Source of the DNA: an uncultured Bacteroidia bacterium
Lineage (GTDB): Bacteria; Bacteroidota; Bacteroidia; Bacteroidales; F082
DNA: 64,000 nucleotides
Direction: 5' to 3'
NCBI GenBank assembly: GCA_902770835.1
Contig: CACXUM010000007.1
Span: 53,326-117,325 of the forward strand
Shown: positions 24,980-32,525 of the stretch, piece by piece
Position numbering within the stretch: position 1 is the first letter of the stretch
Layout: each line of letters begins with the position of its first letter
The notes under the pieces: model-generated
The model's database searches: none
What the model was told of the DNA's origin: nothing
Seen by the model: the letters and a program-made list of their open reading frames with translations, nothing else
Made by a program: the position numbers and the translations under genes

Positions 24980-26980
24980 ATGCTCCCTCTCGTACAAAAC
25001 GACCCCTGGCTAAACCCCGTCAGCAATGCCGTTGACGACCGCCACAACCGCTACGAATGGCGGTTGAATGACATCAAAAACCGTTATGGTAGCCTTAAAA
25101 ATTTCGCTTCGGCGCATCAGTTTTTGGGCTTCAATTATGATAAGCGTCGCCACGGCTGGTGGTACCGTGAATGGGCACCTGCCGCGCATTACCTTTCGCT
25201 GATGGGCGACTTCAATAATTGGAACCGCTATGAGTTCCCTTTGGAGAACATCGGCAACGGCATTTGGGAAATCTTCTTGCCAGATAGCGAGTTTGGAAAA
25301 ACGCTTGTCCACGGCAGCAAACTGAAGGTGCTGGTGCAGTCGCAAATCGGTGAGCACGAGCGTATTCCCGTGTATATCAAGCGGGTGATTCAGGATGAAG
25401 GCACCAAGGACTACGACGCCCAATTCTGGAATCCGCCCACACCTTATATATATAAGCACACTGCGCCGCAACTAAAAAACGAGCCGCTGCTGATTTACGA
25501 GGCGCATGTTGGTATGGCGCAAGAAGAGGGGAAGGTCGGGACTTACAAGGAATTCACCGAGAAGATATTGCCGCGCATCAAGGCGGACGGCTACAACGCC
25601 ATTCAACTTATGGCTATTGCCGAGCATCCGTATTACGGATCATTTGGTTACCATGTATCCAATTTCTTTGCGCCGAGTTCGCGTTTCGGTACGCCCGAAG
25701 AATTGAAGGAACTGATTGATACTGCACACGGTATGGGCTTGATGGTCATTATGGACTTGGTTCATTCCCACACGGTGAAGAACATCCGCGAAGGCATCAA
25801 CTTGTTTGACGGAACTGATTTTCAATATCTTCATGCGGGCGAGCGCGGCAACCACAACCTTTGGGATTCCAAACTCTTCGACTACGGCAAGGAGGAAACG
25901 CTTCAATTTTTGCTTTCCAACGTGCGCTATTGGTTGGAGGAGTTTCGTTTCGACGGCTTCCGTTTTGATGGTGTGACCTCGATGCTTTATCTTGACCACG
26001 GCGAGGGTCTTGTCATTGACGACCCATGGAAGTATTTCAATGAAAATGTGGATGCCGATGCGGTGACTTACTTACAATTGGCCAACACGCTTTGCCACGA
26101 GTTGAATCCGCAGGCCATCACCATCGCGGAGGATGTGAGCGGTATGGCGGGCATTTGCCACCCGATTGCCGACGGCGGCATGGGTTTCGACTATCGATTG
26201 GGCATGGGCGAACCTGATTTTTGGATTAAGGTGCTGAAAGACCAGCCTGAGAACCAATGGAACATGAACGACTTCTTTTTCACCATGACCAACCATCAGC
26301 CGCAGACCAAGACGGTGGCCTACGCCGAAAGTCACGACCAAGCCTTGGTGGGCGACCAAACCATTGCGTTCCGACTGATAGGCAGCGAGATGTACAACGC
26401 TATGAGTATCGACACGCCTTCTATGACAGTTGACCGTGGCATTGCCTTGCACAAGATGATTCGCTTGTTCACCCTCACTTTGGGCGGCGAGGCGTGGCTC
26501 AACTTCATGGGTAATGAGTTCGGCCATCCCGAATGGATTGATTTTCCGCGCGAAGGCAACAATTGGAGTTACCAATACGCCCGCCGCCAGTGGTCGTTGG
26601 TGGACAACGAGCATTTGAAATATCGCTTCATGGGTGCTTTCGACAAGGCCATGCTCGATTTTGTGAAAAACCATATTGTGATGAACGCCTTGCCCGCATG
26701 GTTGTTGTTGGCCGACGAGAACAACAAGACCATCGTTTATGAGCGTGGTAACCTGATTTTCGTCTTCAATTGGGGGTCAAATTCCATCCCTGATTATGTG
26801 ATACCCGTCAGGCAGACAGGCGATTACCGCATCATTCTCACCACCGATGAACCTGCTTTCGGCGGCTTCAACAACATCGATACAAGCGTGAGATTCCCCT
26901 CCGAGCAGCACGGCGACAGCATTACGATGAAGATTTACAACGTGAGCCGTGTGGCGACGGTGTATCAACGCATTCCATAA
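24980..26980 (+). CDS. glgB: 1,4-alpha-glucan branching enzyme (eukaryote-like short form)
   Basis: 666 residues. It makes alpha-1,6 branches in glycogen. It has an N-terminal CBM48 (WYREWAPAAHYLSLMGDFNNWNR-like, 61-82) and a GH13 barrel with Asp330 (FRFDGV), Glu384 (TIAEDVSG) and Asp453 (AESHDQALVG). The motif EAHVGMAQEEGKVGTY and DFQYLHAGERGNHNLWDS match the eukaryotic GBE1-like clade found in Bacteroidota. The start at 24980 directly follows the upstream stop. It shares a transcript with the AlbA_2 regulator and ends at a bidirectional terminator. Confidence 0.95.
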   Translation: MLPLVQNDPWLNPVSNAVDDRHNRYEWRLNDIKNRYGSLKNFASAHQFLGFNYDKRRHGWWYREWAPAAHYLSLMGDFNNWNRYEFPLENIGNGIWEIFLPDSEFGKTLVHGSKLKVLVQSQIGEHERIPVYIKRVIQDEGTKDYDAQFWNPPTPYIYKHTAPQLKNEPLLIYEAHVGMAQEEGKVGTYKEFTEKILPRIKADGYNAIQLMAIAEHPYYGSFGYHVSNFFAPSSRFGTPEELKELIDTAHGMGLMVIMDLVHSHTVKNIREGINLFDGTDFQYLHAGERGNHNLWDSKLFDYGKEETLQFLLSNVRYWLEEFRFDGFRFDGVTSMLYLDHGEGLVIDDPWKYFNENVDADAVTYLQLANTLCHELNPQAITIAEDVSGMAGICHPIADGGMGFDYRLGMGEPDFWIKVLKDQPENQWNMNDFFFTMTNHQPQTKTVAYAESHDQALVGDQTIAFRLIGSEMYNAMSIDTPSMTVDRGIALHKMIRLFTLTLGGEAWLNFMGNEFGHPEWIDFPREGNNWSYQYARRQWSLVDNEHLKYRFMGAFDKAMLDFVKNHIVMNALPAWLLLADENNKTIVYERGNLIFVFNWGSNSIPDYVIPVRQTGDYRIILTTDEPAFGGFNNIDTSVRFPSEQHGDSITMKIYNVSRVATVYQRIP

Positions 26981-26983
26981 ACG

Positions 26984-27017
26984 AAAAAAGCCGCCCAAAC
27001 GAGCGGCTTTTCTTTTT
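26984..27017. terminator. Bidirectional terminator
   Basis: AAAAAAGCCGC...GCGGCTTTTCTTTTT between convergent glgB and the barrel gene. Confidence 0.88.
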
Positions 27018-27029
27018 GGATCTCTATGA

Positions 27030-27518
27030 TTAGAAGTTGTAGTACAAGCCTAAACGCGGGGCTGCAGTTTCGAAATCGAGGCAGAAAGCCTTGTTATGAT
27101 ACAAGTTGTCGTACCCCAAGAAACCCACTGAAAAAGCGGCTGTCCAGTGTTCAGTGGCCATCCAAGCGATGATGGGTCTGATGCCCAGTCTGTAACCTTC
27201 AACATCTTTGACACCGATTTCGCCCATGGCATCCAGAGCTACGCTGAACTTTTCAATCGTAGCAACAGTGTAACGGACATAAGGGGTCAGGGTCAATGTG
27301 GAGCCTTTGACGAGGTTGTCTTTGTAGAAATCGAAGTCAGCAGCAACAGCGATAGTCAGAGGCACCTCGGCGAAACTATAACCGAGTTCTGGGGCTACGC
27401 CAAAGGATTTGACGTCCTTGTTCATCATGGCGTTAACAGAACCGCCCAACCAAACTTGAGCGTTTGCAGTGAAGATGCCTGCGAAGGCAATGACCAAGGT
27501 CAAAAACAATTTTTTCAT
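27030..27518 (-). CDS. Small outer-membrane beta-barrel protein
   Basis: 162 residues. Signal peptide MKKLFLTLVIAFAGIFTANA; about eight amphipathic strands (APELGYSFAEVPLTIAVAADF, TPYVRYTVATIEKFSVALD) ending in the aromatic LGLYYNF typical of BAM substrates. It resembles OmpX/OmpA-N-type barrels. The start at 27518 is set by the signal peptide; an upstream in-frame start (27590) is rejected. No operon partner; 86 nt downstream of the carboxyltransferase gene on the same strand. Confidence 0.8.
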   Translation of the reverse strand: MKKLFLTLVIAFAGIFTANAQVWLGGSVNAMMNKDVKSFGVAPELGYSFAEVPLTIAVAADFDFYKDNLVKGSTLTLTPYVRYTVATIEKFSVALDAMGEIGVKDVEGYRLGIRPIIAWMATEHWTAAFSVGFLGYDNLYHNKAFCLDFETAAPRLGLYYNF

Positions 27519-27604
27519 TTTTTTTGTGATTTTAATTAAACATTTAGTGAATTGATTTCTGTTTTCAATGAACTGGCGTGGCATTATCAATTTCCGTGCC
27601 AGAA

Positions 27605-29371
27605 TTATTTCTCGATGAACGCTATGGTTTCACCTTTGCTGACACGCTTGCCTTGCTCGGCAGTGGCTTCCACGATCTTGCCAGACCAGAGGGCATAAAC
27701 GGGTTCCATGCCATGCTCACTGTTGATGGCGCAGAGCAGGTCGCCTTCCTTATACACCTTTCCGGGAGCAGGGGCAATCGACTTGTCGTCGAAGTCGACT
27801 TCCCACATCACGATGCCGCTCACGGGAGCGATGACGGGTTCGGCATTCGGATGACGCAAAGCGCGCAAGTCCGGAATCTTGGCCTCGCCGCCGGCCTTTT
27901 CGAACTTGGCCTTCATCTTGGCTTCCAACTCTTGGTTGAAACGGCGCTTGGCCTCGCCCGACTTGTATTCGCGGTATTGCTTTTCGTGCATGGCAAACTC
28001 GAAGAGTTCCTCGTCGTCCTGTCCACGGTCCCAGCCTTCTTTCTTCATCATTTCGATGAAGTGCGGCAAGGCGTTGGGGTAGTTGTCCTGCGGGTTGCCG
28101 GTGAAGAACTCAAAGCCTTTCTTCTTGGCTAACTCCACGATTTCGGGAGCCAGTGTGCCAGGCAGTTTTCCGGCCTTGCCGAGAATCATGTCCCAAGCGG
28201 CGGGGTCGATGCTGGTTTCGTAACGCGGTTCGCCCTTGCTCAATGCGAAAAGGTTCATCAGGGCGATGTTCTTGGTGTATTGGCTGAACGGGGTGACCAA
28301 AGGAGGATTGCCGAGTTTCGGCCAGATGTCCTGCACTTCCTGGAACATCTCGACGAGCATCTCGTCTTCGCTGAGTTCGGGCAGTCCGTCTTTCTTGCGG
28401 TTCATGTTGATGGCGGCGTGTACCGGCTTGAGGTCGGCCATCAGCGAACCCATCATGCCTCCGGGCAGACCACAACCCAGCAGCAACGAGTTGATGTAAC
28501 GGTTGCGCGGGTCGATCCAATAGCCGAGGAAGTCGTCGATGAAGCTCTGCGTCATGCTGCGGGCGGCCATGTAGGTCTTCATGTCGATGTCCTTCACGAG
28601 GAAGCCGGCATCCTTCAACATAGCCTGAACGCTAATCACGTCGGGATGGACGGTGCCCCACGACAGCGGCTCCATGGCCACATCGACATAGTCGCAACCA
28701 GCCTTGCACACTTCGAGCATCGAAGCCATCGAGAGGCCGGGAGTGGTATGGCCGTGGTATTGCACCTTGATTTCGGGGTGCTGTGTCTTGATGTGGTTCA
28801 CAATTTTGCCCAACGAAACAGGGCGACCCACACCAGCCATGTCCTTCAAAGCGATTTCCTTGGCACCAGCGGCGATGAGCTGGTCAGCCATCTTCATGTA
28901 ATACTCGGCGGTATGCACCTGCGAGTAGGTGATACTCATGGCGGCTTGAGAAACCATGCCCGCTTCGTTGGCCCATTGGATGGACGGGATGATGTTGCGC
29001 ACGTCGTTGAGGCCGCAGAAGATACGGGTGATGTCAACGCCTTGGGCTTTCTTCACTTTATACATCAGTTGGCGCACGTCGGCGGGCACAGGGTTCATCC
29101 TCAATGCGTTGAGGGCGCGGTCGAGCATGTGGCACTCGATGCCGCCTTTATGCAATGCCGCAGTGAAAGCACGTACCGATGGGTTCGGGTTCTCGCCATA
29201 GAGCAGGTTCACTTGCTCGGCTGCGCCGCCGTTGGTCTCAACTCGGTCGAAGCAGCCCATTTCGATAATCAGGGGAGCGATTTGCTCCAATTGGTCCTTG
29301 CGTGGCACGTATTTGCCTGACGACTGCCACATATCGCGGTAAACCAGGCTGAATTTTACTTCTTTTTTCAT
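27605..29371 (-). CDS. Oxaloacetate decarboxylase alpha / pyruvate carboxylase B-like carboxyltransferase lacking the biotin motif
   Basis: 588 residues. The carboxyltransferase barrel begins at KFSLVYRDMWQSSGKY and has the metal/substrate motifs MLDRALNALRMNPV, EIALKDMAGVGRP and VQYHGHTTPG. It continues through the PYC_OADA region (SLLLGCGLPGGMMGSLMADL; GKAGKLPGTLAPE). The C-terminal domain (about 505-588) folds like a biotinyl/lipoyl domain, but the EAMK(M/T) motif is replaced by NSEH (550-553), so the biotin-accepting Lys is absent. It may work with a separate carrier or have another role. A promoter lies at 29409. Confidence 0.85.
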   Translation of the reverse strand: MKKEVKFSLVYRDMWQSSGKYVPRKDQLEQIAPLIIEMGCFDRVETNGGAAEQVNLLYGENPNPSVRAFTAALHKGGIECHMLDRALNALRMNPVPADVRQLMYKVKKAQGVDITRIFCGLNDVRNIIPSIQWANEAGMVSQAAMSITYSQVHTAEYYMKMADQLIAAGAKEIALKDMAGVGRPVSLGKIVNHIKTQHPEIKVQYHGHTTPGLSMASMLEVCKAGCDYVDVAMEPLSWGTVHPDVISVQAMLKDAGFLVKDIDMKTYMAARSMTQSFIDDFLGYWIDPRNRYINSLLLGCGLPGGMMGSLMADLKPVHAAINMNRKKDGLPELSEDEMLVEMFQEVQDIWPKLGNPPLVTPFSQYTKNIALMNLFALSKGEPRYETSIDPAAWDMILGKAGKLPGTLAPEIVELAKKKGFEFFTGNPQDNYPNALPHFIEMMKKEGWDRGQDDEELFEFAMHEKQYREYKSGEAKRRFNQELEAKMKAKFEKAGGEAKIPDLRALRHPNAEPVIAPVSGIVMWEVDFDDKSIAPAPGKVYKEGDLLCAINSEHGMEPVYALWSGKIVEATAEQGKRVSKGETIAFIEK

Positions 29372-29408
29372 TATATTAGTGTGTTTTATGCGATTTTGTT
29401 TGGGGCTG

Positions 29409-29416
29409 CAAAGGTA
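29409..29416 (-). promoter_or_regulatory. -7 box of the carboxyltransferase gene
   Basis: Minus strand TACCTTTG, 37 nt before the start. Confidence 0.55.
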
Positions 29417-29469
29417 CGATTTTTCGATGAAAAAACTCAAAAAACACTTTTACTTTGTCAAAACTTTTG

Positions 29470-29477
29470 TAATTTTG
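29470..29477 (+). promoter_or_regulatory. -7 box of the 29485 gene
   Basis: TAATTTTG ending 7 nt before the first ATG. A second ATG at 29509 is the alternative start. Confidence 0.5.
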
Positions 29478-29484
29478 CAGTCGT

Positions 29485-29889
29485 ATGATTAAAGAGAATA
29501 GGACTTTTATGAAAACAAACAAAAATAGGGGTAATAATGCCTTATTGATAATGCTTGTAACAAGTCCTATCTGGATTATTCCGTTTGCGTTGCTCGTGGA
29601 TTATTTAGATGAAAGATACTCAGCTCCAAAAGTGGAGAAGGTGTATAATTATCCAAGGTATGAATATCCAGATGATACCATTTTAGCTCACCCAGAAAGA
29701 ATCCCTAAAAAAGGAGAATCTATTATGCCAAGGGTAAATGGCTATGCTGGGAACAATGGAGTAGTCTTAACTTTACCTGGTGATAACAAGATAAATACCG
29801 GCCTGTCTTCAGAGGAAATCTTAGAACAATTAGACTTTGATTATCAAGATGTCTACGATTACTATGGAGGGGCCGAGGAGTTATACTAA
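29485..29889 (+). CDS. Hypothetical membrane-anchored protein
   Basis: 134 residues. One N-terminal transmembrane segment (ALLIMLVTSPIWIIPFALLV, about 19-38), then a Tyr/Pro-rich soluble tail ending DYQDVYDYYGGAEELY. No family recognised. Codon use is AT-rich compared with flanking genes, like the next three genes, marking the start of an accessory island. It is 31 nt upstream of the DNA glycosylase gene and likely cotranscribed. Start uncertain between 29485 and 29509. Confidence 0.6.
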   Translation: MIKENRTFMKTNKNRGNNALLIMLVTSPIWIIPFALLVDYLDERYSAPKVEKVYNYPRYEYPDDTILAHPERIPKKGESIMPRVNGYAGNNGVVLTLPGDNKINTGLSSEEILEQLDFDYQDVYDYYGGAEELY

Positions 29890-29920
29890 TCTGTCTTATC
29901 TTCATTAAAATTTAACTGAC

Positions 29921-30427
29921 ATGAAAAAAAATGATTCAACTATTGTAGAAGGTTTTCCTCCACTAATGTGTCATGAGCCTCGAGTATTGATTTTGGGAAC
30001 AATACCAGGGAAGAATTCTATTAGTGCCAATGAGTATTATTATGACAATAAAAATCGGATGTGGAAGATGTTGGCAAAATTAGCAACACAAAAAATGCCT
30101 ACAAATTACACCGAGAAAAAGTTGTTATTAGAACATTTGCATGTCGTACTTTGGGATTATTATCAGTTTGTTGAGCGAACTAATGGTACGGATAAAGGTA
30201 TCTTAGAAGGAATTCCAAACGACATTGTTGGTTTTGTTAGAAAAAATCCGACTATAACAAAGATAGCCATAAATGGTTATGGAAAATACAAAGAGTTTGG
30301 CGAAAAACTGCAAAAGCAGTTCGGACAATCCATCAAAGTGTTTCGTTTGCCAGAAACAAGCGGTCTCAACGCTTCTTGGACTTTAGAAAAACTGTGTAAG
30401 GAATGGAGCGTTGTGTTTGAACCATGA
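29921..30427 (+). CDS. Uracil/hypoxanthine-DNA glycosylase family protein
   Basis: 168 residues. It matches the DNA-deoxyinosine (hypoxanthine) glycosylase branch of the UDG superfamily: GFPPLMCHEPRVLILGTIPG (10-29) with the water-activating loop, NEYYYDNKNRMW, HVVLWDYYQF, and the C-terminal LPETSGLNASW motif equivalent to LPSTSPANA. These enzymes excise deaminated bases. AT-rich composition and position beside a toxin-antitoxin pair suggest acquired DNA. Substrate is an inference from family motifs. Confidence 0.82.
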   Translation: MKKNDSTIVEGFPPLMCHEPRVLILGTIPGKNSISANEYYYDNKNRMWKMLAKLATQKMPTNYTEKKLLLEHLHVVLWDYYQFVERTNGTDKGILEGIPNDIVGFVRKNPTITKIAINGYGKYKEFGEKLQKQFGQSIKVFRLPETSGLNASWTLEKLCKEWSVVFEP

Positions 30428-30476
30428 CCTGTTGAAGCTCCGCCTCAGCATTTGCAATACGAGACAAAAGTTAAAC

Positions 30477-30512
30477 AAAAGGCGCGACATCAGTGTCGAG
30501 GCCTTTGTGTTT
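30477..30512. terminator. Bidirectional terminator-like hairpin
   Basis: GGCGCGACA TCAG TGTCGAGGCC with A-rich and T-rich flanks, between the convergent glycosylase and toxin genes. Confidence 0.65.
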
Positions 30513-31182
30513 AGTCGGTTTTCTCCATCTTCTCCAAAATTGGAATCTGCTCCATCAAATCCTCCGATACAAATTCCCAGTATTTGCCTTTTAGACATCT
30601 TATTTCTGTATAGTCGTTGAGCGAAGGTATTCTTTTAAAACCATCGATAATCTTGTCTAAGGTTAATGACCAAGGGTATCTTTTCAAAGCAAATGAGACC
30701 ATATCTTCAATGGAATAAGTTTCCAAAAGGTCGTGAATGTCCCAAAAGTCCTTTTTGCGCTGTCTGTCTTGGGCGATAGCGTTGAGTTTCATGGCGGCAA
30801 TGTCCTTTTCGGAAACCATTCGGATTCCTTCGATTTGAACCAACGGAAAGATTGGGTTGTCATCATAGCAAATGTCGAGTTTGATGCAGTCATCGCTGTT
30901 AGTTCCAACATACAATGAATAAACCATCAAAGTCTCGTCAAGTCTTTCGAGGTTTTCGGTGTAAGGGAACATCTTGATGAGGGCTTTTTTGATTTCGTCC
31001 GTTTTCATTTCGCCATACAAGGCGTTTGAGAACATATCAATGTCAATGGAGATGCGGTGGCCTCTTTGTAAGGCGAGCGCTGTTCCACCAACGAGATAAT
31101 GATTGTCAAATGCTTTGTTTGCCATGATTTTGCGTAGGCAGTCGAGCAGCAATGGCGAGGCAATGTTAGTTCTCAATCTCAT
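30511..31182 (-). CDS. AbiEii-type nucleotidyltransferase toxin
   Basis: 223 residues. Nucleotidyltransferase (DUF1814) motif HYLVGGTALALQRGHRISID followed by IDMF gives the GG-x-D-x-D site; KDFWDIHDLLETY is the family's second conserved block. AbiEii-like enzymes transfer nucleotides (for example to tRNA) and stop growth until neutralised. The start overlaps the end of the XRE antitoxin gene by 17 nt, a typical TA arrangement with antitoxin first. Confidence 0.88.
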   Translation of the reverse strand: MRLRTNIASPLLLDCLRKIMANKAFDNHYLVGGTALALQRGHRISIDIDMFSNALYGEMKTDEIKKALIKMFPYTENLERLDETLMVYSLYVGTNSDDCIKLDICYDDNPIFPLVQIEGIRMVSEKDIAAMKLNAIAQDRQRKKDFWDIHDLLETYSIEDMVSFALKRYPWSLTLDKIIDGFKRIPSLNDYTEIRCLKGKYWEFVSEDLMEQIPILEKMEKTD

Positions 31183-31696
31183 GACCTAAATACTTTTGAA
31201 TATTGTTGTTTCTATTCTCCGAATTCCAACTGTCCTTAATGTCGCCTAAAACCTTGGTAATCTTTGCTTTGCCATAATATCGAATGGTTTCTTTGATTTC
31301 GTTTTCATTACCATATTCAAAAGCCCTTTGGATAATCCATTCTGCATTGCGTTGCCAGTCAAGCGACTCAAAATCAGTGTCCCAAAACAAGGCTTTCCTG
31401 AATCTTGACTTGTCGGGTTGTGGTTGTTCAGAAATATGACTCGTCGCGAGGAAAATCTCATAATTGGTTTGGATTTGGTAAAAGAAACATTGATAATCAA
31501 CACCTAAAGCCTTTTCCAGTTTAAGAGAGTTCTCGGGAGAAATCCTTCTGCGGTTGGCAATAAAATCGTTGATTCTTTGGTAAGGTATTTCGGAACGGGA
31601 TGCAAGTTCGCGTTGGGTGAGATGCTCTTTTGTCCTGATTCTGTCAAGTACCGCACCGCAGGGTATGTGATGATATGTCAGGTATTGTTCGTACAT
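31166..31696 (-). CDS. XRE-family antitoxin with DUF6922-like C-terminus
   Basis: 176 residues. An N-terminal helix-turn-helix (DRIRTKEHLTQRELASRSEI, about 18-37; PYQRINDFIANRRRISPENS) is followed by FRKALFWDTDFESLDWQRNAEWIIQRAFEYG, a block seen in antitoxins paired with AbiEii-like toxins. It probably binds the palindrome at 31731-31748 to autoregulate. The start at 31696 is chosen because the -7 box is at 31717; the in-frame ATG-like codon at 31738 lies upstream of it. Confidence 0.85.
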   Translation of the reverse strand: MYEQYLTYHHIPCGAVLDRIRTKEHLTQRELASRSEIPYQRINDFIANRRRISPENSLKLEKALGVDYQCFFYQIQTNYEIFLATSHISEQPQPDKSRFRKALFWDTDFESLDWQRNAEWIIQRAFEYGNENEIKETIRYYGKAKITKVLGDIKDSWNSENRNNNIQKYLGHEIEN

Positions 31697-31716
31697 TGGA
31701 AAAAGTTTTTCGGCTG

Positions 31717-31748
31717 CAAAATTAGTAAAAATAACCAAATCTGGTTAT
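31717..31748 (-). promoter_or_regulatory. Promoter and likely operator of the toxin-antitoxin operon
   Basis: -7 box TAATTTTG (31717-31724, minus) adjoins the inverted repeat ATAACCA-AATC-TGGTTAT (31731-31748). Perfect 7-bp arms overlapping the upstream promoter region are what an autoregulating HTH dimer would bind. Confidence 0.6.
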
Positions 31749-31758
31749 AATTTGAATA

Positions 31759-31785
31759 AAAAAACCGCCCCGAAATGGAGCGGTT
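31759..31785 (-). terminator. Terminator of the hutU-lipoprotein transcript
   Basis: On the minus strand, AACCGCTCC...GGGGCGGTT followed by a T-run. Confidence 0.8.
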
Positions 31786-31821
31786 CGTTGTTAATCAAAG
31801 TGAGAGGTTTCCTGCAATATT

Positions 31822-32508
31822 TCAGTTGAACTTTCTGAGGAGGCTCTTCATCTGATTGTTCACATCTCTCCTGCTCAACGGGTGATCGGCGTTGGAGAGA
31901 ACACTGTTGAAATAAATGACTCGGTCGGTTTGCGTGTCAATGACGGCCGTGTAGAGCGCATTGCCTACCTGATCGCCTGCGGTGTAGCGCTTTGGCTCGT
32001 CGAAAACTGTTCTTATGATGTTGCCCACAAGCTCTTCTAGTTTTTTCTGGTCATAAAGTTCATTGCTCATGATATAGCCGTATGCATGTACAACGATACC
32101 ATAGCGGTGCCCCGTGGACTTAATCAACTCGGTAAGTGCTTTTGGAACTCTAAGATGCTTGATGTCTGATGATTCGAGGTTCGGGAAGGTGCCAATCCAT
32201 TTCGCGATGGGTGCGCCTTCGTCTTCATAGTCGGCTGGAACGGGGTCTGTGAATGGGTATCGGTTGGTCGTCAAAAGGTCGGTAAGCAGTTGCTCAGAAG
32301 CGGAGGCCAACGACGGGTCGCGATAGCCGGAGTTCGGCTTGTCGTAATAAATCATAATCGACATTGGCTCAATCAGGGCAAGTTCGTCGATTTTGGAAAC
32401 ATTCGTGCCGCTGGCTGTGTAGGTGGCACCACAAGAGGAGAACACGGTTGCTATGAGCAGGATTCCCAATATCGACACGAAAAATCTTTTGCTCTTGTTC
32501 ATAAACAT
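31822..32508 (-). CDS. Putative lipoprotein of unknown function
   Basis: 228 residues. Lipoprotein signal with the lipobox ATVFSSCG. The mature part is mixed alpha/beta with LALIEPMSIMIYYD, GTFPNLESSDIKHLRVPKALTEL, RYGIVVHAYGYIMS and ALYTAVIDTQTDRVIYFNSV. It is reminiscent of GNA1162/CsgG-adjacent lipoproteins that report on periplasmic status, but I cannot name the family. It follows hutU by 17 nt and ends at a terminator, so it shares the hutU message. Confidence 0.7.
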   Translation of the reverse strand: MFMNKSKRFFVSILGILLIATVFSSCGATYTASGTNVSKIDELALIEPMSIMIYYDKPNSGYRDPSLASASEQLLTDLLTTNRYPFTDPVPADYEDEGAPIAKWIGTFPNLESSDIKHLRVPKALTELIKSTGHRYGIVVHAYGYIMSNELYDQKKLEELVGNIIRTVFDEPKRYTAGDQVGNALYTAVIDTQTDRVIYFNSVLSNADHPLSRRDVNNQMKSLLRKFN

Positions 32509-32525
32509 AATAGTTTAATCGTTCA

